A stretch of 46,984 nucleotides of DNA from Deltaproteobacteria bacterium (lineage in GTDB: Bacteria > Desulfobacterota > Deferrimicrobia > J040): assembly GCA_011773515.1 (NCBI GenBank), contig WVXK01000057.1, positions 15,586 to 62,569 of the forward strand. Direction: 5' to 3'. The notes below the pieces were generated by a model, which searched no databases, was not told where the DNA came from, and saw nothing but the letters and a program-made list of their open reading frames with translations. The position numbers and the translations under genes are program-made. This document shows positions 1 through 9,506 of the stretch, one piece after another (position 1 is the stretch's first letter; each line of letters starts with the position of its first letter).

Positions 1-23
1 AAGGTTCTGATTGGCACTTCAAC

Positions 24-95
24 GGGGTCAGTTCCCATATCCTCATATTTTATTCGTGGGAGGCGCAAAAACCTGAGAAAATGGGAACTGACCCC
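24..95. repeat. REP/MITE-like inverted-repeat element, copy 1
   Basis: The element begins GGGGTCAGTTCCCAT and ends with its exact reverse complement ATGGGAACTGACCCC, giving perfect 15-bp terminal arms around about 42 bp. A second copy lies at 855-927 in the same orientation, with the same arms and a related centre (both contain CCTCATATTT and AAACCTGAGAAAA). Such imperfect palindromic intergenic units resemble REP sequences mobilised by REP-associated tyrosine transposases (IS200/IS605-like). No transposase is in the window, so mobility in trans is inferred. Confidence 0.8.
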
Positions 96-107
96 CGGAA
101 TGGAGGT

Positions 108-818
108 TTAGGGTTCATTGACCAGCAGGTACCCTTTGACCCGGTATGCGCCTTTAAAGTAGCCATACGGTCCCCGGAGGTCGAATTCGATGGGGGCGCG
201 AAAGTAGTCGTTGCCATGCAGTTGCACGGTATAAAAAGCGGTGCCTACTAGGTCGTCCGGATCCCAGCTGAGCGGGTTATACCAGAGAAAGGCGTCTTGG
301 AAGATTTCGGCGATCCTGTTTCGTATGTCCTTTGTGAGTTGCGCGAGATCTTCTTCGGAAGGGTCACCGAAGTCGAGGGCCCGGACTTTTTCGCCGATAA
401 AATTGTTCAGGATCGAACCGACTTCCCGGTATGCCTCGACAACTTTTTCATTCGGCGTGTAGTCCTGCTCCCACACCACCACGAGGACTCCGAACTGGAA
501 TCGCCCTAAAAAGGGGTTGAATTGGTTGAAAATCCTTCCTGTGCCCGCCCGAATGGGGATTGCGTAGCCTTGATCCACGTTTCCCCGGGTTATATTGCCG
601 TGCCCCGGGGACTCTATGGGTAGAACGAATCGGTCATTGTTGATGGTATCCGTGTCGATGACGATACCGTAAACCCAGAGGTATGGTTCGTCGTTACTCA
701 GTTCGTTTTCCTGGAGAACACGGAAAGTCAGCAGATTGACACTGCCGGACACGGACAGTGCAGTCCTCGGAAAAAAGAGCAGCACGACCATGGTGAAGAG
801 AAAAAATTGCTTTTTCAC
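108..818 (-). CDS. Secreted protein of unknown function
   Basis: I do not recognise this 236-aa protein. The chosen start is a GTG at 818 that places a typical signal peptide at the N terminus: VKKQ, then a hydrophobic run ending near TALSVSG. The frame continues upstream to 929, but that extension would translate the flanking repeat and add a non-signal leader, so it is unlikely to be real. The mature part has no Cys-rich or enzyme motif that I can see. It is rich in aromatic residues and beta-type strands (for example YLWVYGIVIDTDTI and FGVLVVVWEQDY), followed by a helical stretch and a short beta-rich C terminus. That suggests a small periplasmic or surface beta-domain protein. The gene lies between two near-identical repeat elements and separate from the downstream malQ operon, so it may be a recent insertion. 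Confidence 0.6.
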   Translation of the reverse strand: MKKQFFLFTMVVLLFFPRTALSVSGSVNLLTFRVLQENELSNDEPYLWVYGIVIDTDTINNDRFVLPIESPGHGNITRGNVDQGYAIPIRAGTGRIFNQFNPFLGRFQFGVLVVVWEQDYTPNEKVVEAYREVGSILNNFIGEKVRALDFGDPSEEDLAQLTKDIRNRIAEIFQDAFLWYNPLSWDPDDLVGTAFYTVQLHGNDYFRAPIEFDLRGPYGYFKGAYRVKGYLLVNEP

Positions 819-854
819 CCCGCATTTCCCCCGGCGATCTGCTATCGCCATACC

Positions 855-927
855 GGGGTCAGTTCCCATATCCTCATATTTGATACATGAGAGGCCGAAA
901 AAACCTGAGAAAATGGGAACTGACCCC
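855..927. repeat. REP/MITE-like inverted-repeat element, copy 2
   Basis: This is the second copy of the element at 24-95, in direct orientation, with the same perfect 15-bp terminal inverted arms and a slightly diverged 43-bp centre. It sits just upstream of the secreted-protein gene and 11 bp beyond the malQ stop codon. As a transcribed stem-loop it could also end or stabilise the 3' end of the malQ transcript, which is a known role of REP sequences. That role here is inference. Confidence 0.8.
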
Positions 928-938
928 ATGGTTGGATT

Positions 939-2450
939 CTAGTCTGCATTGGTGGCCCTTCCGCAGAGTTCGGTGATTTCAGCGAGTTCCTCGGCCAGGT
1001 TTGCATCGAGCTGCCCGGGCAAGAGCCGCCACACCCAGTTCCCCTGCGTCGTGGCGGGCGTGTTGAGCCTCGACTCCCCGCCGAGGCCCAGGACGTCCTG
1101 CATGGGGACAATGGAAATGTCCGCCACGGACATCATGGCGAGGCGGATGAATTCACGGTGGACCGATTCCTCGGTTACATCCCTGCCCAGATATTCCCGC
1201 ACCCTTTCCTTCTGCGCTTCCGTCGCCTCTTGCGCGAACCAGCCCCGCACCGTGTTGTTGTCGTGGGTCCCCGTCGTGGACAGGCAGTTTTTCACGTGGT
1301 TGTGGGGGAGGTAGGGGCTGTGGGGGAAGTCGTCACCGAAGGCAAAGAGCAGAACGCGCATGCCGGGAAAATCGTAGCGCGCGAGAAGCTCCCGCACGTC
1401 CCGGGTGATGGTGCCCAGGTCCTCGGCGATGATGGGAAGATCGGGAAAGTGGCGAAGGAGCGTGTTGAAGAGGTCCTCCCCCGGGCCGTCAACCCAGCGT
1501 CCATTCACTGCCGTTTCCTCTCCCGCAGGAACCTCCCAGTAGGCCACCAGGCCCCGGAAGTGGTCGATCCGGACGATGTCAAAGCTCTCCAGCTTGATGC
1601 GCATCCTCCTGACCCACCATTCGTATCCGGTATCCCTCATCACCTCCCACCGGTACAGGGGGTTGCCCCAGAGCTGCCCCGTTTCGCTGAAGTAATCGGG
1701 GGGGACCCCGGCTTTTGCGGCGGGCCGGCGCTCGAAATCGAGCTTGAAGAGCTCCGGGTTTTTCCAGACGTCGGCGCTGTCGTGGTTGATATAGATGGGG
1801 ATGTCTCCGACGATCTCGATTTCCCGCTCGTTGAAGTACCGCTTTACCCGCCCCCACTGGTCGAAGAAGAGGAACTGGAGGAACTTCTCCATCTCAATTT
1901 TTTCGCCGAACTGGGCAGAAAATCCCGCGAGCGCTTCCGGCTCCCGGTTTGCTATGTCCGGGGGCCACTCGTTCCAGGGGCGACTGCCGAAATGCTTCCT
2001 GATGGAGACAAAGAGAGCGAAAACGTCCAGCCAATCGGCGTTTTTCTCCGAGAATTCGTGAAACTCTCTTTCCATCAGGCGTGTCTCCTGAAAGCGGCTC
2101 CAGGCTCTCTGAAAGAGCCCGTCTTTGAACGGATACGTGCCCGCATAGTCGACTTTTGCGCTGTTTACCGGTGAGACGGAGCCGATATCGGTTTCATCGA
2201 GGAATCCGTCCTGGACCATGACCTCCGGGCTGAGCAGGTATATGTTTCCCGCGAAGGCGGAGAGGCCGCTGTAGGGGGAGCTTCCCCAGGCGGGATTCGG
2301 CAGAGTCAGGGGAAGGATCTGCCAGTAGCGCTGTTTCGCCTGGAAGAGGAAATCGGCGAACCGAAGCGCCCCGGGGCCCATGTCACCGATACCGAAGGCC
2401 GATGGGAGGGATGAAAGGGGGATCTGTATTCCGCTGCCTCTTTTCATCAC
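939..2450 (-). CDS. malQ: 4-alpha-glucanotransferase (amylomaltase, GH77)
   Basis: This 503-aa protein transfers alpha-1,4-glucan segments between maltooligosaccharides in the cytoplasm. It is about the usual length for bacterial-type MalQ. GH77 hallmarks are present: the N-terminal GSGIQIPLSSLPS and the GSSPYSGLSAFAGN block. The catalytic triad regions are DIVRIDHFRG (nucleophile Asp296), IIAEDLGTI (acid/base Glu343) and TGTHDNNT (Asp397). Its ATG overlaps the treY stop codon by 4 bp (ATGA), so it is the last gene of a translationally coupled operon treZ-GH57-treY-malQ. In that setting it can lengthen short maltooligosaccharides so that TreY can act on them, and recycle the leftovers. The function call is firm; the in vivo flux is inferred. 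Confidence 0.95.
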   Translation of the reverse strand: MMKRGSGIQIPLSSLPSAFGIGDMGPGALRFADFLFQAKQRYWQILPLTLPNPAWGSSPYSGLSAFAGNIYLLSPEVMVQDGFLDETDIGSVSPVNSAKVDYAGTYPFKDGLFQRAWSRFQETRLMEREFHEFSEKNADWLDVFALFVSIRKHFGSRPWNEWPPDIANREPEALAGFSAQFGEKIEMEKFLQFLFFDQWGRVKRYFNEREIEIVGDIPIYINHDSADVWKNPELFKLDFERRPAAKAGVPPDYFSETGQLWGNPLYRWEVMRDTGYEWWVRRMRIKLESFDIVRIDHFRGLVAYWEVPAGEETAVNGRWVDGPGEDLFNTLLRHFPDLPIIAEDLGTITRDVRELLARYDFPGMRVLLFAFGDDFPHSPYLPHNHVKNCLSTTGTHDNNTVRGWFAQEATEAQKERVREYLGRDVTEESVHREFIRLAMMSVADISIVPMQDVLGLGGESRLNTPATTQGNWVWRLLPGQLDANLAEELAEITELCGRATNAD

Positions 2451-5251
2451 GCCTGCCCCCCTCTGGAAATGAGCAGCGCTGCGGGAAAGTGGGAGAGCAC
2501 GTCCCCGACGTACGGGGCCGTTCCGCCCTCGATGATCCGCCCGGTGATGGCGTCTTCGAAGGTTCGGGGGAACCCATCCGGAAGCAGGAACGATGTATCG
2601 CCCCAGACCTCCCGCCCGTGGGGGAGGCTATTTTCCCCTGTAAGGGCCGTGAGAAATCGGGGGGCGACCGTCACCGAGAAGGAGTCGCCGGCGGACCGGG
2701 CAAAGGCGACCAGGTGGTCCTCAAAATCACCCGCCGTGTCGAGCCTGGTGTAGCCGCCATCCCTGAAGAGGGCCTCGTTCTCCCTCCTGGCGCGCAGAGC
2801 CCGGTAAATGAGGAAGAGCTTTATCCTCCCGTCCTCCATGGAATGGGTCAATTCCTCTATCAGCCCCGAAAGATCGTCCCTTTCCCGGGACCTGATTTCT
2901 GCCAGGTAGCCGATCCTCTTCTCGAAGTCGACGGGGCGGCGGTTGTCGGGATCGACGAGATGAAGCTCCCACAGCTCCGAGCCCTGGTAGAAGTCGGGAA
3001 CGCCGGGCGAAGTGATCTTGATGAGGGTCTGGGAAAGGGAGTTGAACATTCCGCAGTACGCCACCTTTTTCTGGAATTCCGCCATGCGCTCCATAAACCT
3101 GCTTTTGTCAGAGGGCGCCAGGACCGCGTCGACGAAGGCGAGGAAGTTTTCCTCATACTCCAAATCGGGTTTCAGCCAGGCCGTGTGAATTTTCGCCTCC
3201 CGCACCGCCTTTATGAGGTACTCCTTCAGCCGCATAACGAAGCGGGGATATTCCTCCTCTTCGGAGGGAAGGGCGCCCACGACGGTCTGGTAGAGGAAAT
3301 ACTCATCGTTTTTGTCGGGGACCCTGATATCGCCCGCCCTCTTTTTTTTCCACCGGTTCAGCCTTGCCCACTTTTTAACGGCACCCTCCCACTCCCGGGG
3401 GATCTCGGAGAGGACGTTTATCCTGGAGCGCACGTCCTCTCCCCTTTTCGTGTCGTGCGTCGATGTGGCGTTCATGGAGTGAGGCCAGAAAGCCATCCGT
3501 TTTTCGAGGAAGCGATGAAAATCGTCTCGCCTGGTGCCGAACGTATCGGGAGCCCCACCCACTTCGTTGAGGGAAAGCAGCCTGTTGTAGACGTACAGGA
3601 GCGTGTCCTCGAATCCCTTGGCCATCAGCGGGCCGGTAAACTGCTGAAATCGCATGATAAAGTGAATCCACTCCTCCCTCTCCTCGGCCTGGAGGTGATC
3701 TGCCCCCTCGAGGAGTAAAAAGCGCTCTATCAGTTTGAGTTCGTTCAGGTAGGCGGAGTTTCTCGCGATCGCATTTTTCACCGCCAGCTGAACGCGTTTT
3801 CGATCCTCTCCGGACAGCGTTCCTGAGTGCAGGTACGTTCGGTACACGGGGAAGAAGGCCATCACCTCCAGGATGGCTCTCTTCAGCCCGTAGAGGGTGA
3901 TATCGCTGCCGTAGCGGTACCTGCCCGAAACACTCTTTAAGAGGTGGGCAAGGTTGTCCACGTCGCCCGCCATGTGCCTTTCCAGGATGAGCTTTTTCTT
4001 CTCGTAGAGGAGCTCGTCGTAAGGCGCGCGCACCCCGGCGAAGCGGGAGTAGATCCGGCTGAACTCGGGCCCGCTCTCCACCCTGCAGAACAGGCCGTTT
4101 ACCGCGTTGAGGTAATCGTAACCCGTCGTCCCCTCCACCGGCCAGGAGGGGGGGAGGCTCTCGCCCGGCTCCAGGATCTTCTCGACCACCAGGTAGGCAT
4201 CACCGATGTGGCCCCGGACCTTTTGCAGGTATGCCGCCGGGTCGTACAGTCCGTCGATGTGGTCTATCCTCAGCCCGGATACGGTCCCCTCTCCGGTGAG
4301 TTTGAACATAAGGGCATGGGTCCGGTGGAAGACCTTTTCATCCTCCACCCTCACGGAAATCAGGTCGTTTATGTTGAAGAAGCGCCGGTAATTTATCTCT
4401 TCCGTGGCGACTTTCCAGAAGGAGAGGCGGAAGTGCTGCTCGGACAGGAGCCGGTCCAGGGGGGTGAAGCTTTCCGGCTTCCCCTTTTCCCCGGCGTAGG
4501 CGCGAAGGAGCCCGTCGATATGCTCCCTGATCCTGCCGCTTCGGGAGTAGAGGCTCCAGAGACCCTCCTTGATGGAGACGGCCTCCTCGTCGACCACCTC
4601 CTTTCCCGGGTCTGCCGCCACCGAGCGCATGAGCTCCGCCAGCTCGAGATACTCGCTCCAGGCTCCGTCATCCCCATCCGGGTTCTCTCCGGGAGGGTGG
4701 GGATTCCGTGAGAAGACGTGGGCGTACGACTCGATGCGCAGGGGAAAAGCGTGGTCGTGGTAGCGGATGGAGAGACCCGACTCGCCGAAAGCCAGGAGGA
4801 TCTCCCCGTCTTCCAGACACTCGCTGTAGAACCTCCCCAGGAAAGGGGCGAGGATCCTCCCCCTGATGCTCTGGTACGGGTGGTCCCAGACAACGTCGAA
4901 GCAGTCCGCGTATCGCGACCGCTTGCCCTTCTCCAGCAGGTCGGCGAGCATCGGGTTTTCGCCGTGGAAGGCCATGTGGTTGGGGATGAAATCCTGAAGC
5001 CACGAAAGCCCGTTTCTCTTCACCCAGCCGACCAGTTCGGCAAAATCCCCCGGGTCTCCCAGTTCCGGGTTTACCCGGTTCTGATCCACCACGTCGTACC
5101 CGTGGGTGCTCCCCTTCCCGGCCCTGAAGATGGGTGAGGCGTAGAGATGGGAGATCCCGAGAGAACCCAGGTAGGGAACGATCCTGCGGGCATCCCCGAA
5201 GGTGAAGGAGGGGGAAAACTGGATCCGGTAGGTTGCAGCGGGAACGTGCAT
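2447..5251 (-). CDS. treY: Maltooligosyltrehalose synthase (GH13)
   Basis: TreY isomerises the reducing-end alpha-1,4 bond of a maltooligosaccharide to alpha,alpha-1,1, making maltooligosyltrehalose. The 934-aa product begins MHVPAATYRIQF, the canonical TreY start. This ATG overlaps the stop of the GH57 gene by one base (TGATG), which decides the start against an in-frame upstream ATG at 5305. Visible family blocks are SHLYASPIF, STHGYDVVDQNRVNPELG and the catalytic segments RIDHIDGLYDP (Asp330), VVEKILEPGE (Glu357) and STHDTKRGED. The length is somewhat longer than the commonest TreY (about 700-800 aa) because of insertions in the middle domain, but it is within the family range. With TreZ it forms the two-step route from glycogen or maltodextrin to trehalose, used for osmotic and stress protection. 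Confidence 0.95.
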   Translation of the reverse strand: MHVPAATYRIQFSPSFTFGDARRIVPYLGSLGISHLYASPIFRAGKGSTHGYDVVDQNRVNPELGDPGDFAELVGWVKRNGLSWLQDFIPNHMAFHGENPMLADLLEKGKRSRYADCFDVVWDHPYQSIRGRILAPFLGRFYSECLEDGEILLAFGESGLSIRYHDHAFPLRIESYAHVFSRNPHPPGENPDGDDGAWSEYLELAELMRSVAADPGKEVVDEEAVSIKEGLWSLYSRSGRIREHIDGLLRAYAGEKGKPESFTPLDRLLSEQHFRLSFWKVATEEINYRRFFNINDLISVRVEDEKVFHRTHALMFKLTGEGTVSGLRIDHIDGLYDPAAYLQKVRGHIGDAYLVVEKILEPGESLPPSWPVEGTTGYDYLNAVNGLFCRVESGPEFSRIYSRFAGVRAPYDELLYEKKKLILERHMAGDVDNLAHLLKSVSGRYRYGSDITLYGLKRAILEVMAFFPVYRTYLHSGTLSGEDRKRVQLAVKNAIARNSAYLNELKLIERFLLLEGADHLQAEEREEWIHFIMRFQQFTGPLMAKGFEDTLLYVYNRLLSLNEVGGAPDTFGTRRDDFHRFLEKRMAFWPHSMNATSTHDTKRGEDVRSRINVLSEIPREWEGAVKKWARLNRWKKKRAGDIRVPDKNDEYFLYQTVVGALPSEEEEYPRFVMRLKEYLIKAVREAKIHTAWLKPDLEYEENFLAFVDAVLAPSDKSRFMERMAEFQKKVAYCGMFNSLSQTLIKITSPGVPDFYQGSELWELHLVDPDNRRPVDFEKRIGYLAEIRSRERDDLSGLIEELTHSMEDGRIKLFLIYRALRARRENEALFRDGGYTRLDTAGDFEDHLVAFARSAGDSFSVTVAPRFLTALTGENSLPHGREVWGDTSFLLPDGFPRTFEDAITGRIIEGGTAPYVGDVLSHFPAALLISRGGQA

Positions 5252-7677
5252 CACTCGACTCTCACGCCGAAGTGCCGCCCCAGGGAGCGAAAGTGCTCGA
5301 CCCATTCGGCGGCGGCCTCATCACCGGAATCGCTTCCAGCAGCCATCTTCTTGAAGATGCGCTTTCCGATGGAGAAGTATATGTTCTGCGATTCCCATAG
5401 GTCCAGTTCGAGCTCGAGGCCGCCCAAAATTTCCAGGATTTCGTCGAGCTTCCCCAGGTGGGCCGTGTCCTGCGGACTCTGGAGCAGCTCCTCCATGAGC
5501 GCGTGTATCCTCCTGTTGGTCACGAAGGAGAGGATGGTCTTGTCGAGCTCGAAATTCCAGCGCTTCACCTCGTCCACGAGCTTCCGCAGGCGATCGGCAT
5601 CGATCTCTGCGCTTTCGATTACCCTGCGGAGGTCCAGGTTGAGTATGTATTCCACGGGGGTGGATAGCGCCTTGGGGACGGGGATGTGCAGATCCTTCAT
5701 CACCTGCAGAATGGGGTAGCGGAACTCGTAGATCTGGCGGAACGATACCTCCACGTCCTCGAGTGTCGACGCCAGGAGCAGGTCGAGGACCTTCTGCTGT
5801 TCGTCCTTGAAGAGGTGCCAGAGGGAGTAGTGCTCGGCGCCGAAGTGCTTCTCGATCAGCCGGAGAAGGGCCGGCACATCGCTTCTTGAAAACGCCTCCC
5901 GGATCTCCCGCTGCATGTAGGCGAAGGCCTCGTCGCCGGGCGACGGGTTCACCCCTCCGAAGAGATTGTGGTCCCCCAGGTGCACCACGGCGAAGCTGAA
6001 CATGGCCTCCTCCCAGGTGATCTCGGAAAATACCCGGGACTTCCCCATGACGAGCTTCATTCTCCCCGCCTCCTGGAAATCGTAGGCCTCGCTGCGGTTG
6101 CGGAAGCAGCAGATCCGCAAATCCTCGGGATAGTCCTCGAAAACGGAGGAGACGGCGTAGTGGGCCCCCACGCGGATGAGATCCGCGACGGCGGGCTTCA
6201 CGAGAGACTCCACCACGTTCGCCCCATCCTTGAACTTCGGGATGTTGCTCGGCGCGCGCTCGAGGATTTCCAGGAACGAGGGCTGGTGGTCGGCACCGCT
6301 CACCTCTTTTGCCAGCTGAAGCGCCCTGAAGGCGTACTGCAGGACCTGAACCGCCTCGGTGCCGGAGATGTCATCGAAGAACCACCCGCAGCTCGTGTAC
6401 ATGAGCATGGCGTGCCGCTGCATCTCCAGGATCTTCAAAAGGTGCACCCTGTCTTCCCGGGATACGGCTCCCTTGAGGTGGCCTGCAAAGAAGCGCTCCA
6501 CGTTTTCTTCAGATCGGTCGTTGATCACCTCTATGTAGGCATCCCGCGCGGCCCAGGGGTCTTTCAAAAGGCGCTCGGCTTTCCCCTCGTAGAGGGGAAC
6601 CAGGGTGTCCCGGAGCCAGTCGAAGGCCTCCCGGAGAGGCCCCCGCCATTGCTGGTTCCAGCCGGGGTGCATCCCCGAGCTGCACCCGCAGTCGCTTATC
6701 CACCTCTTGATCCCGTGAGCGCAGCTCCAGGAGGTGTTTTCATGGATCTCCACTTCGTGGGCGGGAGGATGCTTCTCGAGGAACTCCCCGAAAATGGTGA
6801 TGTTGGCAAGCCCGCTGGTCGCAATGTGATAGAGGCAATATGCCAGGGCCATGTCCCCGTAGCGCTGGTGGTGACCGTAGGTCTCTCCGTCGGCGGCGAT
6901 GTGGACGATCTGGGGAGAATCGTTCCCTGCCACGAAGGCGCCCCCCAGCCTCCCCGCAAAATGCTCCCCGCTCGAGAGCAGGTCGCCGAAGGCAACATCC
7001 CGGGATATGGGGCCGTCGTAGAAGAAGAGGGTCATCGATTTACCCGAAGGGAGGCTGCAGCGGTAGGGAAGCTTCGGGTCGATGCGTGAGCCATCCACGT
7101 CGACCCATTTCTTCTCGTCAAGCTTCCGTACCCGCCGGGCCTGGTGGGGTGCCAGGATGGAAAAGGTTATTCCCTCCCCGGCCATTATGTCCAGTGTCTC
7201 GAGATCGACGGCCGTCTCCGGAAGCCACATCCCCTCGGGCTTCCTCCCGAAGCGGTGCGTGAAATCCCGTATCCCCCAGCGGACCTGCGTCCTCTTGTCC
7301 CGGGTGCTGGCGAGGGGCATGATCATGTGGTTGTAGGGCTGTGCGATGGCGGACCCGTGCCCGGAAAACGTCCTGCGGCTCGTGCGGTCGGCCTCGAGGA
7401 TAGCATCGTAGACATCTGGCTTTTTTTCCTCCATCCAGGAGAGGAGGGTGGGGCCGAAATTGAAGCTTATCTTCGAAAAGTTGTTGGCGATGTCGACGAT
7501 TCTTTTCTCGCCGTCCAGGATTCGGGAAGCCGTGTTGGGTGCGTAGCACTCGTCCGTTATCCTCTCGTTCCAGTCGTGGTAGGGATACGCGGCATCCTGT
7601 ATCTCCACCTCCTCGAGCCACGGGTTCTCCCGCGGGGGCTGGTAAAAGTGACCGTGGATGCACACGAAGCGCTTCAT
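5251..7677 (-). CDS. Glycoside hydrolase family 57 protein with DUF3536-type C-terminal region
   Basis: This 808-aa protein has the GH57 retaining-enzyme motifs in order: HGHFYQP near residue 8, FSGHGSAIAQPYNH near 105, GMWLPE (nucleophile Glu154), FFYDGPISRD (acid/base Asp221) and DGETYGHH at 263-270. A long alpha-helical C-terminal half follows, of the type annotated as DUF3536. GH57 members act on alpha-glucans as amylases, 4-alpha-glucanotransferases or branching enzymes; this subgroup has no characterised activity that I can name. Its ATG overlaps the treZ stop by 4 bp and its stop overlaps the treY ATG by 1 bp, so it is embedded in the trehalose operon. The start at 7677 is chosen because of that overlap; the frame is open further upstream to 7779. 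It may liberate linear maltooligosaccharides from storage glucan for TreY, in place of the usual TreX/GlgX debranching enzyme. That last point is inference. Confidence 0.88.
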   Translation of the reverse strand: MKRFVCIHGHFYQPPRENPWLEEVEIQDAAYPYHDWNERITDECYAPNTASRILDGEKRIVDIANNFSKISFNFGPTLLSWMEEKKPDVYDAILEADRTSRRTFSGHGSAIAQPYNHMIMPLASTRDKRTQVRWGIRDFTHRFGRKPEGMWLPETAVDLETLDIMAGEGITFSILAPHQARRVRKLDEKKWVDVDGSRIDPKLPYRCSLPSGKSMTLFFYDGPISRDVAFGDLLSSGEHFAGRLGGAFVAGNDSPQIVHIAADGETYGHHQRYGDMALAYCLYHIATSGLANITIFGEFLEKHPPAHEVEIHENTSWSCAHGIKRWISDCGCSSGMHPGWNQQWRGPLREAFDWLRDTLVPLYEGKAERLLKDPWAARDAYIEVINDRSEENVERFFAGHLKGAVSREDRVHLLKILEMQRHAMLMYTSCGWFFDDISGTEAVQVLQYAFRALQLAKEVSGADHQPSFLEILERAPSNIPKFKDGANVVESLVKPAVADLIRVGAHYAVSSVFEDYPEDLRICCFRNRSEAYDFQEAGRMKLVMGKSRVFSEITWEEAMFSFAVVHLGDHNLFGGVNPSPGDEAFAYMQREIREAFSRSDVPALLRLIEKHFGAEHYSLWHLFKDEQQKVLDLLLASTLEDVEVSFRQIYEFRYPILQVMKDLHIPVPKALSTPVEYILNLDLRRVIESAEIDADRLRKLVDEVKRWNFELDKTILSFVTNRRIHALMEELLQSPQDTAHLGKLDEILEILGGLELELDLWESQNIYFSIGKRIFKKMAAGSDSGDEAAAEWVEHFRSLGRHFGVRVE

Positions 7678-9506
7678 GTCTTCACTCCTTTCCCGTAGAG
7701 GGCGAAGCAAAGCGGCGGGACGACGACTTCCCGGCTTCCCCCCAACCGTTCGGGGAGCATAGACCCGGGTCCCAGCCACCGCTCATTAGATGAGTCGATC
7801 AGCCTGTACAATTCAGCGCCGTTCGCAGAAACCGTCACCCTTTCGTCGCTTCCGCCGAAGTTCATGACCGCTATCGCCTCCGTGCCTTCGTACCACCTGC
7901 GCATGGTGATGATCTTTTTCCCCTCCGGGGCGTTTACGTCGAGGCTCCTGTTATCGAGGTTCGAGAGCACCGGCAGCAGCTGCCTGAGGGATATGAGCTC
8001 CCGGTAGAAGGAGAGGAGCACGCCGTGCCTGCCATCCAATCTCTTTTCCCACTTCAGCTTGGAGGCGGAAAATGTCTGCGGGTCCTGGGGATCCGGCGGC
8101 TTTCCCTTCCAGAGGAAGGCCTGGAAATCCTTTTTTCTTCCTCTTCTCACCGCATCGGCAAGGTCCGGGTCAAGATGGCTGGTGAAGTAGAGAAAGGGGG
8201 ACTCTTCCCCGTACTCCTCCCCCATGAAAAGGAGCGGGATGTAGGGAGAGAGGATCACGCAGCCGGCGGCGAGCTTGAGACCCTCGAAGGATGCGAGGGT
8301 GCTGAGCCGCTCCCCGAGCATCCGGTTTCCCACCTGGTCGTGATTTTGCGAAAACACGATGAACTGCCGGGCCGGCCTGTCGGCCGACGAGCTCCCGAAG
8401 TGCCTGCGCCGGTAAGGCGAATAGTTCCAGGAGTAGACGAAGCCCTCCCGGTAGGCCTTTTCGAGATGATCGATGCTTCCGAAATCGAGGTAGTATCCCG
8501 TCCTTTCCCCGGTGAGCAAAGTATGGACTGTGTGGTGGAAATCGTCCAGCCACTGGGCATCGATCCCGTATCCCCCCTCATCGGCCGGCCGGATCACGCG
8601 AGCGTCGTTCAGATCGCTCTCTGCTATCAGGTAGAATTTCCTGCCCCTTTCTTTCGAAAAGGCCTTCACCCTTTCGGCCAGCTCCTTGAGAAATGGCTTT
8701 GCGCTCGTGTCCAGGATGCCGTGGATCGCGTCGAGCCTGAGTGCGTCGATGTGGTAGAGGTCGAACCAGTGGAGGGCGTTTTCGATAAAGTAGCTCCGCA
8801 CGCCGTCTGCGTGGGGACCGTCGAAGTTTATCGCCTCCCCCCAGGGGGTTTTGTACTTCCCGGCAAAGTAGGGGGCAAACAGGCCCAGGTAGTTGCCCTC
8901 GGGGCCGAGATGGTTGTAGATCACGTCGAGTATGACGGCGATGCCGTTTTCGTGGCAGGCGTTAACGAGCCTCTTGAGCCCGTCGGGCCCGCCGTAGGAG
9001 TTCTGGACCGAATAGGGGTAGGCGACGTCGTACCCCCAGTTCCGCTTCCCCGGGAACTGGCCGACGGGCATGATCTCGAGGGCGTTTACCCCGAGATCGC
9101 AAAGAGCGGCGAGCCGCGGAATCACGGAATCAAAGGTTCCCTCTTCGGTGAACGTACCCGTGTGCAGCTCGTACATGATCATCTGCTCGAGGGGAACCCC
9201 CCTCCAGTCTCCGTCCTGCCAGGAGAAGCTATCGTGGTCCACCACCTCGGATGGCCCGTGAACTCCCCCCGGCTGGAAATGGGATGCCGGGTCGGGGCGC
9301 TCCGCTGACCCGTTTATCACGTAATAGTAGCGCGAACCCGGAGGTACGTCGCCAAGGACAGCGCGGAAGTAGCCGTCCTCTCCCTTCTCCATCTGCACCC
9401 GCCGGTCGCCGGGAGACACGAGTCTTACGTGAGCGCTCTCAAGGAGAGGCCCCCAGAGCACGAAGGAACACCTGCCATCTCCGAGATACCGTGCACCGAC
9501 CATCAT
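7674..9506 (-). CDS. treZ: Maltooligosyltrehalose trehalohydrolase (GH13)
   Basis: TreZ hydrolyses maltooligosyltrehalose to free trehalose. The 610-aa protein has the N-terminal E-set/CBM48-like domain (residues 1-100: YLGDGRCSFVLWGP, SRYYYVING), then the GH13 barrel with MYELHTGTF, EIMPVGQFPGKRNWGYD and DVIYNHLGPEGNY. The catalytic segments are DALRLDAIHGI (Asp259), YLIAESDLN (Glu296) and FSQNHDQVGN. The start has two adjacent ATGs (9506, 9503) preceded by a strong GGGGAGGAAG ribosome-binding site. It is the first gene of the four-gene operon treZ-GH57-treY-malQ, in which each junction overlaps by 1 or 4 bp, implying coupled translation and fixed stoichiometry. Confidence 0.95.
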   Translation of the reverse strand: MMVGARYLGDGRCSFVLWGPLLESAHVRLVSPGDRRVQMEKGEDGYFRAVLGDVPPGSRYYYVINGSAERPDPASHFQPGGVHGPSEVVDHDSFSWQDGDWRGVPLEQMIMYELHTGTFTEEGTFDSVIPRLAALCDLGVNALEIMPVGQFPGKRNWGYDVAYPYSVQNSYGGPDGLKRLVNACHENGIAVILDVIYNHLGPEGNYLGLFAPYFAGKYKTPWGEAINFDGPHADGVRSYFIENALHWFDLYHIDALRLDAIHGILDTSAKPFLKELAERVKAFSKERGRKFYLIAESDLNDARVIRPADEGGYGIDAQWLDDFHHTVHTLLTGERTGYYLDFGSIDHLEKAYREGFVYSWNYSPYRRRHFGSSSADRPARQFIVFSQNHDQVGNRMLGERLSTLASFEGLKLAAGCVILSPYIPLLFMGEEYGEESPFLYFTSHLDPDLADAVRRGRKKDFQAFLWKGKPPDPQDPQTFSASKLKWEKRLDGRHGVLLSFYRELISLRQLLPVLSNLDNRSLDVNAPEGKKIITMRRWYEGTEAIAVMNFGGSDERVTVSANGAELYRLIDSSNERWLGPGSMLPERLGGSREVVVPPLCFALYGKGVKT

